Source: Arbacia lixula
Taxonomy: Eukaryota > Echinodermata > Echinoidea > Arbacioida > Arbaciidae
Direction: 5' to 3'
Length of the DNA: 64,000 nucleotides
Assembly (NCBI GenBank): GCA_963669155.1
Contig: OZ022588.1
Coordinates: forward strand, 3,127,728 to 3,191,727
The notes under the pieces were generated by a model. It was given only the letters and a program-made list of their open reading frames with translations, was not told the origin of the DNA and did no database searches. Of the stretch, positions 46,283-59,000 are shown piece after piece; within the stretch, counting starts at the first letter, position 1; each line of letters starts with the position of its first letter. The position numbers and the translations under genes are program-made.

Positions 46283-46288
46283 ATTAAA
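46283..46288 (+). terminator. Possible poly(A) signal of the NLR gene
   Basis: ATTAAA about 210 bp after the stop codon. Weak, based on position only. Confidence 0.3.
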
Positions 46289-46828
46289 ATGGTCACACAA
46301 GAGATGCGAGTTTTGACACATCTCCCAGCTCACACTTTTTATAGAAGAGCAGACGATTTAAGAATCATTATACATGGTACATAAGAAGGGAAAAACAACT
46401 TTCAGTGGAATCTTATTGAGTATTACAATTGAAATATACTCTCTGCCTGTTTGTCTGTAAGCATTGTTTAGTAACTACTGACCCTTGCCGACCCAACTCT
46501 ACTGCCAACATCCCGACTCAAAGAAATTACTACTGTACACATTTGTTAAAGCGAAAAGACTTTTGCACTAGTCAAGACAACCGGACGCAAAACAACAAAG
46601 AAAATCAACTCTCTCTCCGATCTTAGTTCATTGGAGTAAATTATTTCGCACACTCTTGCCACTTTGGCAGTACGACTGAATACGGCTTAGTTAAATGTTA
46701 ATTATAAGTATACTATATATATCGGATTCTGGTCAATCTCATACATAACTGTGATAACATTTAGTTTGTTGTTTTAAGTGTAATTTGTGTATTTCAGTCC
46801 CATCTGATGCTTTTCTGTATGTGTATGT

Positions 46829-48034
46829 GTGCATGAATGTGTGAAAATCCCTGAACATGATTTGAATTCCCGAATAATCGATTCCGTAAACTTGTCATTT
46901 ATATCTAATATACTTCACCCTGATTATGGTGAGGATGAGATATATGGAGCTAATCAATACTTTTATACCGCAGATGAATTCAATGATCTTGCCAAAATAA
47001 TATTTAATCATTAAATAATTCCAAATTCTTAAGAATTGACTTTAATTCTAGAAGCATGAATAAAATGCTGACAGTATTATTTCACTACTTAACACTCTGG
47101 ACATTGAATTTTCTACAATAGACTTAACTGAATTTTGGCTAAGATAAAGTAATGCACTATTTAATATAGTGAACAATGACTTTTTGAATCACGGTCGACA
47201 AGATAAAAGAGGAAGAGGTGTTTTTGTTAGAAATGATTTAAGATGAGGCATGATCTTTCAGTAAATACAGCGTTCATGGAGTCAATCTTTTTAGAAATTT
47301 GTAACTCTAAGAAACAAATTATTTATGCAGTTATATAGACCGCCGAACCAGTCTATGCACAGATTTTTAGAATCCTTATCAGCTATCATGAACTCTGTAA
47401 ATAAAGAGAACAAATAAATATATTTTGCTGGTGAATTTAACATTGATATTTTCCAAGCCCCCTCTTGCCAAAGGTAAATGTATTCCTTGACATGTCTCCT
47501 TTAATCCACTTCCCAACTAGTGTTACAAAGAACTCTGCCTTACTCCTAGACAATACATTTGCGAATGACAATCAGAGCACAATTTCAGGCGTTTTGCTAG
47601 CCGATATTAGTGATCACCTTCCTATATTTTCCATATTTAAAACAAATAATGATTCTAAGGATAACTCATATGCCAAATATGAATTTACAGATGACAACAT
47701 CAAACAGTTTTTCACCCAAATCTCTAACACGTGTTGGGAGGTGGAAAGTAGTAATGTAGATACAGCCTTTAGTTCGTTTTTAACCAAAGTTTTGTCGATA
47801 TATAATCGTTGTCTTCCATGTGTATCAAAAAATGTTAAGATTAAAAAAAAACCTTGTTTTAGCAAACGACTGTCAAAACGTTGCCGAAAAAATATCACTT
47901 ATATAAAAAGTATGTGTAAACATCAGTATGGCTTTCGTACGGGACACTCCACATCTACTGCTTTGTTTGTACCGTGTGTTGAATGTGTTTGTTTGATGTG
48001 TTTTGTTTTTGTTTTTGACAAAAGTTCTCCATAA
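46829..48034 (+). mobile_element. Decayed LINE (non-LTR retrotransposon) fragment
   Basis: Endonuclease-like pieces are scattered over several frames with stops: YRPPNQSMHRF near 47335-47375, FAGEFNIDIF near 47428-47455, and SGVLLADISDHLPIF near 47590-47635 in the 189-codon frame 47465-48034. A reverse-transcriptase-like QYGFRTGHSTST follows at about 47926-47960. The distance between endonuclease and RT marks is far too short for an intact ORF2, so an internal deletion has joined them. The element is dead. The clade (CR1 or jockey-like) is not fixed. Confidence 0.75.
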
Positions 48035-48298
48035 TTCATGACTGTGATAAGCCTGGAGCAGGATTTTACTTAAGTTTGTTTTTAGAATACCAACCATGCC
48101 AACTATCACAGCTGAGACCGTTCTGGAAATCAAGTTCCTTGCAGAACACCACCCCATATTTTTTCATGTTGCACAATCTGCATCATATCAAAATGAAATA
48201 GGATGTAAACTTTGTTTTGATTATCATGGCATCAGTGGTTAGTCAATGACAAAGTAAATCGGCAATTTCGAAATGGTTGGTATTCCCAAAGAGCTATA

Positions 48299-48547
48299 CT
48301 GCCCTTCTCTGACAAAAGGAAGCAATTGACAAATCACTCAAATCTGAGTTATTGCTACTCTTAGATTGTACCCAGCATTCAATACATACGGGCAAAATCT
48401 GGACAAGAAATATTAATCTTGCTGCGAGATATTCAATCTAACATGTTGTGGTGTTGCACTGATGCCAATGCAAGTGACAGACACATCTTGCTCATTTACA
48501 AGAAAAGTCTCTTTTGTTAGTTGCTTCCTTTTGCCAGAGTAGGGCAG
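48299..48547. mobile_element. MITE-like element, CTGCCCTACTCTGACAAAAGG family, copy 2
   Basis: Aligns end to end with 7381-7627, including CTGACAAAAGGAAGCAA, CTTAGATTGTACCCAG, GCAAAATCTGGACAAGA, GAGATATTCAATCTAACAT and TTGCTTCCTTTTG. The ends are ACTGCCCTT and AGGGCAGT. Confidence 0.85.
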
Positions 48548-49620
48548 TATATCCCCATGATATTCCAATAGAGTGCCTTTATATGGACAATACGTTCCAA
48601 CGGTGATCTTTCTGCCCTTTTATATCCTTTCATAGAAGTGTCAATTGGATTGGCCGTGACATGACGTGGCATTCATGAGGAAGTGCGTTTCCTGTAAAAA
48701 AAAAAAAAATACTGTATATATATATATATATATAATCAGACAAAGTTGAAACGAAACAACTTTCTGCTTTCCCCTAAGGCACATCCTTGTTCACGTGAAC
48801 ACGTTAGTCACGTAAGCATGGTATACGTGTTAAGTGTCTAAAATGGGTGTGGAATTATAAGGGAGAAGTGTAGAAGGAGGAGCTCAGGCGTAAAAAGGGG
48901 CAGGATTATAAAGAAGGAATTCTAATCTTCAAATCGGGAATTTTGAATGGTTTCTACACTCTGTCGAAGCAACATTCTGCCTTGGTATTGCAAGCTAGAT
49001 AGCCACCTGGAGCAATCGTCAATCTTTGCCGCGACGGCAACACACTATCAAAAAAGTGCCAGCGGCGAACCGCTTCTAGTAATAGTAGCATTTCACACAT
49101 TTTGGTGTGTATGGTAAATTTCACAATTTACATCCTGCCAATGTTTGAGTAGGGGATTCCCCTGGTATTGTCTTGTGTGTTTCAAGTTTCAATACGCTTA
49201 TCCCCAGCTCACTAGAAACCAAACAATTATTGTTATTTCCTCTTATGATTATATATTACCACTAATTTCATAATGACTATCCCTACGTAGAACATTAACC
49301 TGACTAAGTCGATCAGATTGTGGTGATTAAAGGTGCATTGTCAGTGTGAGATCTGCGAATGTACTACAGCCTGTTTTTAGACGGCCCGCCCAAAAATCCA
49401 TTTCAGATGTGAAAGTTTATATAAAGCCATTAAAAACAGAGAAAGAGCAATTTATCCCTTTAAGTGTGTCGTGGCAGGCCACCGGCCTGACCGGGTTTTC
49501 AACTTTCTCTTGTTCACAGAGGGTGTCACAAGTGACTATCTCATTATATGGGGCATATTCACTTCCTGTGATTTGGCCGTATTAGACAAAAAAAAAGCAA
49601 TTTCTATTAGAGGGAGGACA
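48548..49620. other. Intergenic, no gene
   Basis: Poly(A) run at 48697-48709 and a (TA)n tract at 48715-48735. No exon is supported. Confidence 0.4.
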
Positions 49621-50105
<485 letters not shown>

Positions 50106-51208
50106 ATAAAGGGGTATAACATGTGCCCATCATTATCATGATGACACGGTAGGCAACAAGCGTGACAAGGTGTTTCGCGTACCTGTCTGTGGGATGACAA
50201 GTTTATTGCTTGTATTTCCGATCAGGAAAAGGGGGATTATGATGAATAAAAAAAAAATAGAGGCAAAAGTACATTACAAAGAAGAAATTTTTTATTCAAT
50301 TTCAACTTACATTATTTAATTTATTTTTTACATCGTTAAATGTTCCAATTCATGTACTGTATGGAACAGATTTGTTGTGGAGGTTTTACCTAAACTAAGG
50401 GAACTTGTATAAACACAACACTATCAGGACTATACGAACTTACCACTAACTAAACACAAACACGAGTGGACACCATCTAAAAAAAAAACACTGAAGATAC
50501 GAATTCAACTTCTCTTCGTGACAACATAGCCATGATAGCGATATGCTTCATTCGTCATTATACAATCACATCCAGACTCTAATTCCAGCCCCTTCCCTGA
50601 TCTCTATCACATAGTCATGACATTTTTTATCCTTTTTTACACACGGTTTGCAACATCCTGTAAAGGCGAGGTGTCCGATCACCATATGTTGTAGACGCTG
50701 AAGCCACATGGGAGAGCATTAAATGCGTCAGAACGGATCCGACTAAAATGAGATATCCCTTAATTTACACGCGGTGTTATGCGCAAGTGATTTAAGCAGA
50801 CGGATCGGAGCCAATGAATCATGTTTTACTCTAAGAAGCATCATCACTTTTCATGTACATTTTCGAATAGGTATGCCGCTCAAAATGTAATTATTATGAA
50901 AGTTTACACCTACGCTTTTCGTGAAAACAATTCACTCGCTCGTCAGTATCTTTAATTCTGAAGAAAATGTGTCAATATGATTAAATATCTCAAGGAATAT
51001 GGAACGACGCAAAACCATTCAATCATAAAAGTTCATTTTTTGTGCCGTTATATTTTTTGTTTAACAGATTCAATGTTTGTATAGCTTTGGATAGGACAGC
51101 ATGGATATAGAATGTCACTGACCCCCCACCCCCACCACCACCACCCTCTTTCCCCTGACGCCTCCCCCTCCCGCTACCTCAATCCTCTCTACATAAACAA
51201 CAAAAAAA
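50106..51208. other. Intergenic, no gene
   Basis: AT-rich, with a C-rich polypyrimidine stretch at 51120-51175. Nothing coding was recognised. Confidence 0.4.
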
Positions 51209-51924
51209 GTAAGCCCCCCCCCCCCTCCCTAAGCAAAATAACATAACTTTTTATCGAAGAGATTTTGGGCAAAATAATTTGGAAGGATTATTTCTTAACT
51301 TATTGACTAACTTATGTTTGAAAATCACATTAATCCAATTAGTCATGCATGAGGGGGCAAAGTTTAAAGGAAAAATGTCACATTTTAAAAGTCACAAGGG
51401 TAATTTGGGGATTCTGTCATATCAATTTTTGATGAATTCCATTTCTGGTGCATAATTTATGTCCTTTCAATGTTTATCATCCATCTCTCGATGCACCAAC
51501 ATCTATATCGACACTTAACCCATTGTTCTGGTTGAGTGAGCACTGTTTACCAAATACTCATCCCCCTTGAGTTTGACACTTTTAAAAACCCTTTATTTTG
51601 GTGAAAAATTAGATTAAGGATATTTTGACAAAGATGTAATATGACCTGTTATGTAAATATAAGAAGTAATTTTCGTGTCATGGTTGAGTGAAAACACTTC
51701 AAAAATCGGACAAGAAATGCCAAAATGTTTTGTTAAAACGGCATAAACAATTACCCTTGTGACTTTTGAAAAGTAATATTTGAACACTCATGCATGACTA
51801 ATTAGATTAATTTGATTTTTACACAGAAGTTAATCAATAAGTTAAGGAACAATCCTACCAAATTATGTTGCCCAAATCCTCTTCGATAAAAAGTTAAGCT
51901 ATTTTGCTTAGGGGGGGGGCTTAC
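51209..51924. mobile_element. 716-bp long-arm inverted-repeat element
   Basis: GTAAGCCCCC at the left and GGGGGCTTAC at the right. The arms pair for about 200 bp (CTAAGCAAAATA, AACTTTTTATCGAAGAG, AACTTATTGA-TAACTT, TTAGTCATGCATGAG, AAAAGTCACAAGGGTAATT). The unpaired centre of about 300 bp has no coding capacity. Confidence 0.8.
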
Positions 51925-52429
51925 TTTTTTTTGTGTGTGTTTAGTATGTTTAATTGTGGAGTCTTTCAGTCTACCCTAAACCCTAAACCGCGTAAACCAT
52001 GCACTGTAACCATGGTAACGTCCATTATTCATTTCTTGTAACGAGCAACAAAAAAGAGTGTAACCACTCATTTCCTCCTCGCACGATCAGGCAGGAGAGC
52101 GAAAGTAAAAGCAAGAAAAGAGAGACGGTGGGGTTTTTTTTCTTGCACTTTGCTCTGCCGTCTGTCGCTGTCCATTACTTTGATGGGGGAAGTCCCGCGC
52201 AATTCCACCATATCCACATAGATATTCTGCCTCGTTGTCAGCGTTATGACACAGCCCAAGCTGTCATCACCTGTTTTCGATTATTTTATCGACGATCAGC
52301 CTCCGAAAATACTTTTACGGAACATTTGTTTGAGTTGAGAAGGAGTCATCTTACGCAGCTCACTGCTGTCGTTAATATCAATACCACGACTTTTATCATT
52401 TCCACTGGTCCTGCTACTGTCGCGGCTGC

Positions 52430-52527
52430 TGCTACTACTATTTCATGTACTAGTACTACTAGTACTACTACTACTACCATTTATATTGCTGCTATTCCTA
52501 CTACTTCTACAACAACAACTACTACTC

Positions 52528-52586
<59 letters not shown>

Positions 52587-52870
52587 GCTACTAGGACTAT
52601 TACATGTACTACTACTATTTCAACAACTGTTACTTCTACTACTTCTACTACTACTAGTAATCTTTCTTCTTCCTCCTCCTCCTCCTCTTCTTCTTCCTCT
52701 TCCTCTTCTTCTTCTTCTTCTTCTTCTTCTTCTTCTTCTTCTTCTTCTTCTTCTTCTTCTTCTTCTTCTTCTTCTTCTTCTTGTTCTTCTTCTTCTTCTT
52801 CTTCTTCTTCTTCTTCTACTAATATCACTACTGTTACTACTACTACATGAACTACTTCTAGTACTTGTAC
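52430..52870. repeat. (CTA)n-(CTT)n microsatellite upstream of FMO
   Basis: CTA units (52430-52665) pass into CTC/CTT units (52665-52818) and back to CTA. It ends about 145 bp before the FMO start codon. All long Thr, Leu, Ser or Glu frames over it are artefacts. Confidence 0.95.
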
Positions 52871-53014
52871 GACCACTACTAGTGCTACAGCGTGTGCAGC
52901 TACTGCTACGCCAGTTTCCGCTCCATTTCATGTTGCTGTCATTGAACTATACTAGAGGTCCGGTACTCAGGCTGTGTTTCGCGTTCTCACGGGAACGAGA
53001 TTCCCTCATTCATC

Positions 53015-56000
53015 ATGAAGCGAGTGGCGGTGATTGGGGCTGGTTTCAGCGGCCTGGCTTCGGCTAAGACATGTCTCGAGGAGGGACTTGAACCCGTGTG
53101 CTTTGAGAGGAGCGACCAATGCGGTAAGCCACTGCATTCACTCGAGTACTATCATCCTCTATTTTGCTATGAAGAGAGTTTTAGGTCGACCTGACATGGA
53201 CGTGGGCGCGTTCTTATCAATCCCCATTACGTGCCAGGCTATAATGTCTTCTCTAAGGGATTTGCATGAAATCTTGGTGAAAAGCTACACATGTGGCACA
53301 CAAACCGTGGCAGGAACACCCAATCATTGTTCACGCCAAAACTCACACCTTTTCACGTCGTGTCGATCTAAAACTCTCGAATGTGAATGTTACCTGGTTT
53401 GTATGCGAGCATTGACCTGAGAGAGAGGGACTGCCAAATGAGCTAGGCATGTAGGTTACCATAGTAACCGCCGTATAGAAATGCAAATGTAATACCTCGC
53501 TGTAAGGAACAAAATGCAATGTCGCTCCCAGAGTTTGACCTTGTTTTTATTCAATGACATTTTCAAGTTTGAACAAATTTAGACCTAGGCTGCTCAACCT
53601 TTGGGGCCATATAGCACTACATTAGCGGGCGAGAGCATTTCGTTGATGCACTCTAATTCCACTCAATCGCATCATGTTTTCCATGAAACCGCCGGTGAAG
53701 TGTTTTAGCAGAATTGCGCTCTCTAGCTCAGAATAACTCCAAAGAACAAATTCTCAGCGTGATGTTAACAGGAAAGAGTTGTTCTCATTTGTAATTACAT
53801 TTTTAGGGGTTGGATATCATAAAACATTATGGAAATAAGGATGAAACATAGCACTAAAAAGTAAAAAGCTTTTAAGAAATGCGTTTAATTTCATATTTTC
53901 TGTCCTTGGAATCACTGTGGTTTATTGAACTTGTCTACTTAATGATTTCAGCGAATAATTGAAATCACCCACTATTGTGATTATGTGATGAAAAATAATG
54001 ATTTTGTCTCAGCATGATATGATTTATTTTGCGCCCCTTAAGGTTAGTATATGCGGTTTAAGTTAAAGGGATAGTTCACCCTGAAATTAAGTTGCTTTAA
54101 ATAAAAGCATGAACATGAATGAAACATATAAGTGAAGGTTTAATGAAAATCCGTCAAAGGATAAGAAAGTTATGAATCTTTTAAAGTTTTGATTTTGTGA
54201 CGTCACGTGGAAGGTGCCCTCCCATATGTTGTGTACAATTTTTTTTCGAAAATGTAGGATCTTTGATTCACATTGCACTTTGCTACAGGAGGTGTATGGG
54301 TCACGCGAGATGAGAAGCTGCCCGGGCAGGACGCTACAAACTTGATGTACGACTGCCTGATCACCAACTCCAGCAAGGAGATGATGTGCTTCAGCGATTT
54401 CCCTTTCGACGCCGCTCTCCCCCCGTACCTCCGGTGGAAGGACATCGTCGACTACTGCCGCAAATACGCCCAACACTTCGCGGTAGACAAGTGCATCAGA
54501 TATAACACGACCGTCCTACAGGCTGAGAAGACGGAGGATTTTGATGAAACGGGTATGTTACCATGGTTACTAAATGTGTTCTTTTTGGCATTGTTAAGTA
54601 ATAGAGTTTCGTAAAGCACAGTTGAATAAGTTCAGTAGCGATTCAGAGTCCTGTGGTAGAATCTAGCAGTTGTCCAACAGGGATCAAGCATGAGAAAGTC
54701 GTATCTGTCCCAAGGTTACGCAACTGTATAAGCAACACTACGTTACGCTACGCAACTATACGTAAAGCTTAACCTAGTTACGAGGCTGAGGAGTGCATGG
54801 TCACAGCCGAGTCTGTTAACAAAGTTGTCTGGTAATACAGTCTAGGCCCTAATCCCTGACTATCCTGGATGTTCTTGCCCGCTCGAAAAAGAGGATCCAG
54901 GGCAGTCAGAGGGATTAGGGGGCTAGTCTATATTACCAGACATACTTGTTAACAGACTAAGCTGTGACCATGCTCTTCTCAGCCTAGTAACTAGGCTATG
55001 TAAAGCCGGGTTAGCTGATTCCTATGATTCCGTGTACCATGGATCTCTCCTAACTAAGGAAAATGGCGGATCACCAGCCAGACTAAAGGCAGCGACCCCG
55101 TGACAGAGGTGTACGACGCCCTTATGGTCTGCTCGGGACTACACACCGAGAGATTCATCCCTGATGTTCCAGGCATGTCAGAATTCAAAGGTCAAATCCT
55201 TCACAGTTGCAACTTCAGAAATGGCACCCCGTTCGCCGGCAAGACAGTGATCGCCGTGGGTAAGTTCTGGCTGAATGCAAATTTAGAGGTCCAAATTTTT
55301 CCAAAAGTGAAAATGTCATGAAATATTCCAAGGATTACTACAAGAAAAGTAATTGATGAAATTGCACAAAACTTGCCTAAAACAAAAATGACATCCCTTG
55401 ATTTTATGATGTGTCAATTTTAGCTTGATGTAAGTTGAAACTGATTTGTAATTATTTTTTCAAACGTGTCAAAAGTTTGCTTTAACACCTAGTGCAAAGA
55501 AAGACGCTTAGGCCCGCCACAGACGACACATTTTGTCACGATTCTGCAGTCGTAAAGGGCCTACGAGTAGAAATATGACGTCATCTTGTTGCACAATAAA
55601 ATGACCGGGGGGTGTTTCACCAAGCTGTTAAACGAATTTACGAACGACTGGTGATCCCTTCTTGTGCTAAATGCGATACCACGCTTTGTTCATTGAGAAT
55701 CTTATTTAGCACAAGAAGCTGGGATCACCAGTTGAGATCAACAGCCCTGGTGAAACACCCCGCGGGTCTTGCGATTGAGCCAGTCGCAGAATCCTACGAC
55801 TATTCGAATCGTGTCGTCTGTGGTGGACGTTAATCTTTAAATTGTTTTAATTGATTAACTGATTTAGGACATATAAGATGAACGGATATTGAAAATTAAC
55901 GATGAAGAAAGCTGTTAGCCCTTTCAATACCAAAGGGTGACGTCATTGAGTACTTTACAACATAAGTTTGCTGACCCTAGACTGAGATGGTCAAATGAAA

Positions 56001-59000
56001 TAATTCATACGAGCATGGAAGGATAGGAAACCTGAATAAATTAATAATTTGGAATTGTGATTTAGATGATTTGCATGATCTTGCCGTATCGAAAAACAGT
56101 TGCTCTCTCTCTCTCTCTCTCCTTTTTTACTTAAAAATCTTTCAAGCAAACATTAATCTTTTCTTGCAATGCCTACGACCTTATAACGTGAGCAAAAACA
56201 CAATATTTCTCAGCTCCTTCTTTGGGTTTTCGTTAATATTTGATTCATTGTAATATTTTAATTTCCTACGTTTAGTTTTGGTTAGAAAACACTAATCACA
56301 TATTTGCATATATAGCAGAAATACAGCACATGAAAATCAATCGTTCTACATGTAGTCTGGGAAAACGGTGTTCACATAGCGGGTATTCAATCATTGCTAT
56401 CATGCAATTTACATCCACAACACTGTAATCATGTACTTCAATTCATTCATTTCTAATAAATTGCCTCAAATGTAGGACACCCTGTAGAACTTCAGAAGGC
56501 AATGCTTATTTTACATAACCATTTCTTAAACCGAAAGAAAATGATTTAATTGAATGGAATGGAATTGACGGTTATCACGTGACATGATCCACCTTACATA
56601 ATCTCATATGACATGATCTCACTTTCTACGTCACATCCTGTCCTAGGTGCCTCTCATTCTGCGGGAGATGTAGCAGTCGACTGCAGCAGACACACAAAGA
56701 TGGTGAGCCGCCTAATCAAAGGGCTCGTAAATAGTTACGATTGCACTCACAATTGTTTTAATCGTTAGTCTTTGTCATCAAGAAATAGGCATCGACCGTA
56801 AATTGGATAGTGATTGTATAGCGTGTATGGATCAATCTTGACTATGATCATGATAATACGACGGATTGCAAAATTATACATTGGCTTGAGCTTACGATAG
56901 ATAGCAGTGATGGTTTTGTGACGTATGCAGTTGCAATATATGTCAACTTTGCAATTGATTGCAGATTAATAGATTTTTGTGATACGAGTCCCAGACCATT
57001 TCGACAAATCATCCAGTCCGTACGGTTCACAATGGGACATGGGACTATCATATACCAAAACGACCATAATAGCTGTTAATCATGTAAATGGTATATTACC
57101 GGCATGACATACCGTAACTCATTTGTGTGCATGAGTTGTCTGCTGCGGACAAAGGTATTTCGCGACAACATCGAAGGCCCCGCCAAGAGAACAATTAACG
57201 GGATAGTTCACCCTGAAAACAAGTTGGTTTCAATAAAAGCAGAAACATGAAAGAAACATATTAGTGAAGGCTTTACGAAAATCCATCAAAGGATAAGAAA
57301 GTCTTTAAAAAAAATGACTTCCCTTGACTTTATGTTGTGTCAATGTCAGCTTGATTCGAGATATAACTTATTTTTTTATTATTTTTCAAAAGTGTCATCA
57401 ACATTTTTTAACACCTAGTGTGAGCCCATTATACTATCTAGATCGTCGGGAAAAAAACAGTCTACACGCTCAATTACGTGCCTCTGCGGCCAAATATATA
57501 TCGCGGGATGGTCTGCGGAACCAGTCCAGAGACAGAGTTCCGAGAACGTTTAGACCACGAATCTTCGTTTGTTTGGTCGTGTACACGATATCAGCCAGGA
57601 CTGGTCTGGAGCGCTCTGACGCGGTTTAGGAGCGTAAATGATGGCATCACCCTGGTAACATCACGACTCGCCATGCATGCACAGTAATTCACATTACCAG
57701 GCCTGGAAATACCCAATGGTTTGCAACACATGTCTTGATGATAGCATTAAGATGGGTGATATATTTCTGACCCCTCACAGACCTACCTCTCCACTCGGAG
57801 TGGCGTCGTCGTGATACCCCGCCAGGCCCCGGGCGGCATCCCTCTCGACTCCTACCTCAACCAGCGGTGGCGCGGTCGGACCCTCATGCCGCTGCCTCTG
57901 TGGCGGAAGGTGATGCAGCGCTTCCTGCGTGACCGCATGGACATGCAGAGCTTGGGACTCCAGTCTGAACGGCCCCTGTTTACCACCACAAGCGTGATGG
58001 TGAACGACGAGATTGGGGTAAGGGTAATCAAGGGCCTAGACGTATTTTATCACCCCGAATTCGTGCACCCAGCGCGCGACGGAACTCAGCGCAACGATTC
58101 GAGTAACCGCGCGATCACCTAGAATTGCCAATAATTTGTCCGGGCTGGCAATTCGTGGCGATCGCGCCATCACTCGAATCGTTCCATCGCGCGCTGTGTG
58201 CACGAATTCGGGCTGATATAATACGTCTAGAACCTAGACTAGGATAATGGCGGCCTTGGTTTGGGTTACATACATCACTATACTAATAACCTCCTTGCTT
58301 ATATACTATTAACCCTTTCAATATGGCCAAGACATGACAAGTCCTTTAACATATTACTCACTCATGCACTTGTGGCACTGATGGGGTTAAAAGCTGGGAT
58401 TATAACACTGACATAAACGCGGTGACACTATGTCTCTTCATAGATACAGATGACATGGTATGTATAATTATTTGAGACGTGTCTATTATTTCAGCTGTCA
58501 CATTTTCACCTAACCATGCAGGTCCGTATTTGGTGCGGTGCAATGCAGGCCAAGCCCAACATCCAGCGCTTCACGGAGACTGGAGTCGTGTTCGTCGACG
58601 GAACGGTGATCGAGCACGTAGACGCCGTTATCTTTGCCACTGGCTACTACTTCCGATTTCCATTCATCGACAGGTCCATTCTGAAAGGTTTGTGATGTTA
58701 ATCTCAAGAAAGTGCTGTACGTGCAGTGGATAGGTGGTGGTCACACTATGGTCCGGGGATCGGAGGGTCCGATATACCGAATATCGATAGAGTGTTGATA
58801 TATCGGCACCGCTCTGGTGGACGTGATTCTGCCACTGGGGAGACCTCAGTGGTGCCAATGATCACTTTCATAGTGAAAAGGTCAAACCATGGACCCTCCA
58901 TGGTCAAACAGAACGAGGGTCCTATACACGGAAGGTCCGATAGACCGAGTAAACCTTATACATCGGAATAAAACACTTATCTTGTGCGAGTTGCCACAAC

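Noticed and set aside
51999-53067. 283-codon Thr/Ser frame and 193-codon Leu frame before FMO
   Set aside because: They run through the CTA/CTT microsatellite; the FMO start at 53015 is in a different frame and has clear family support.
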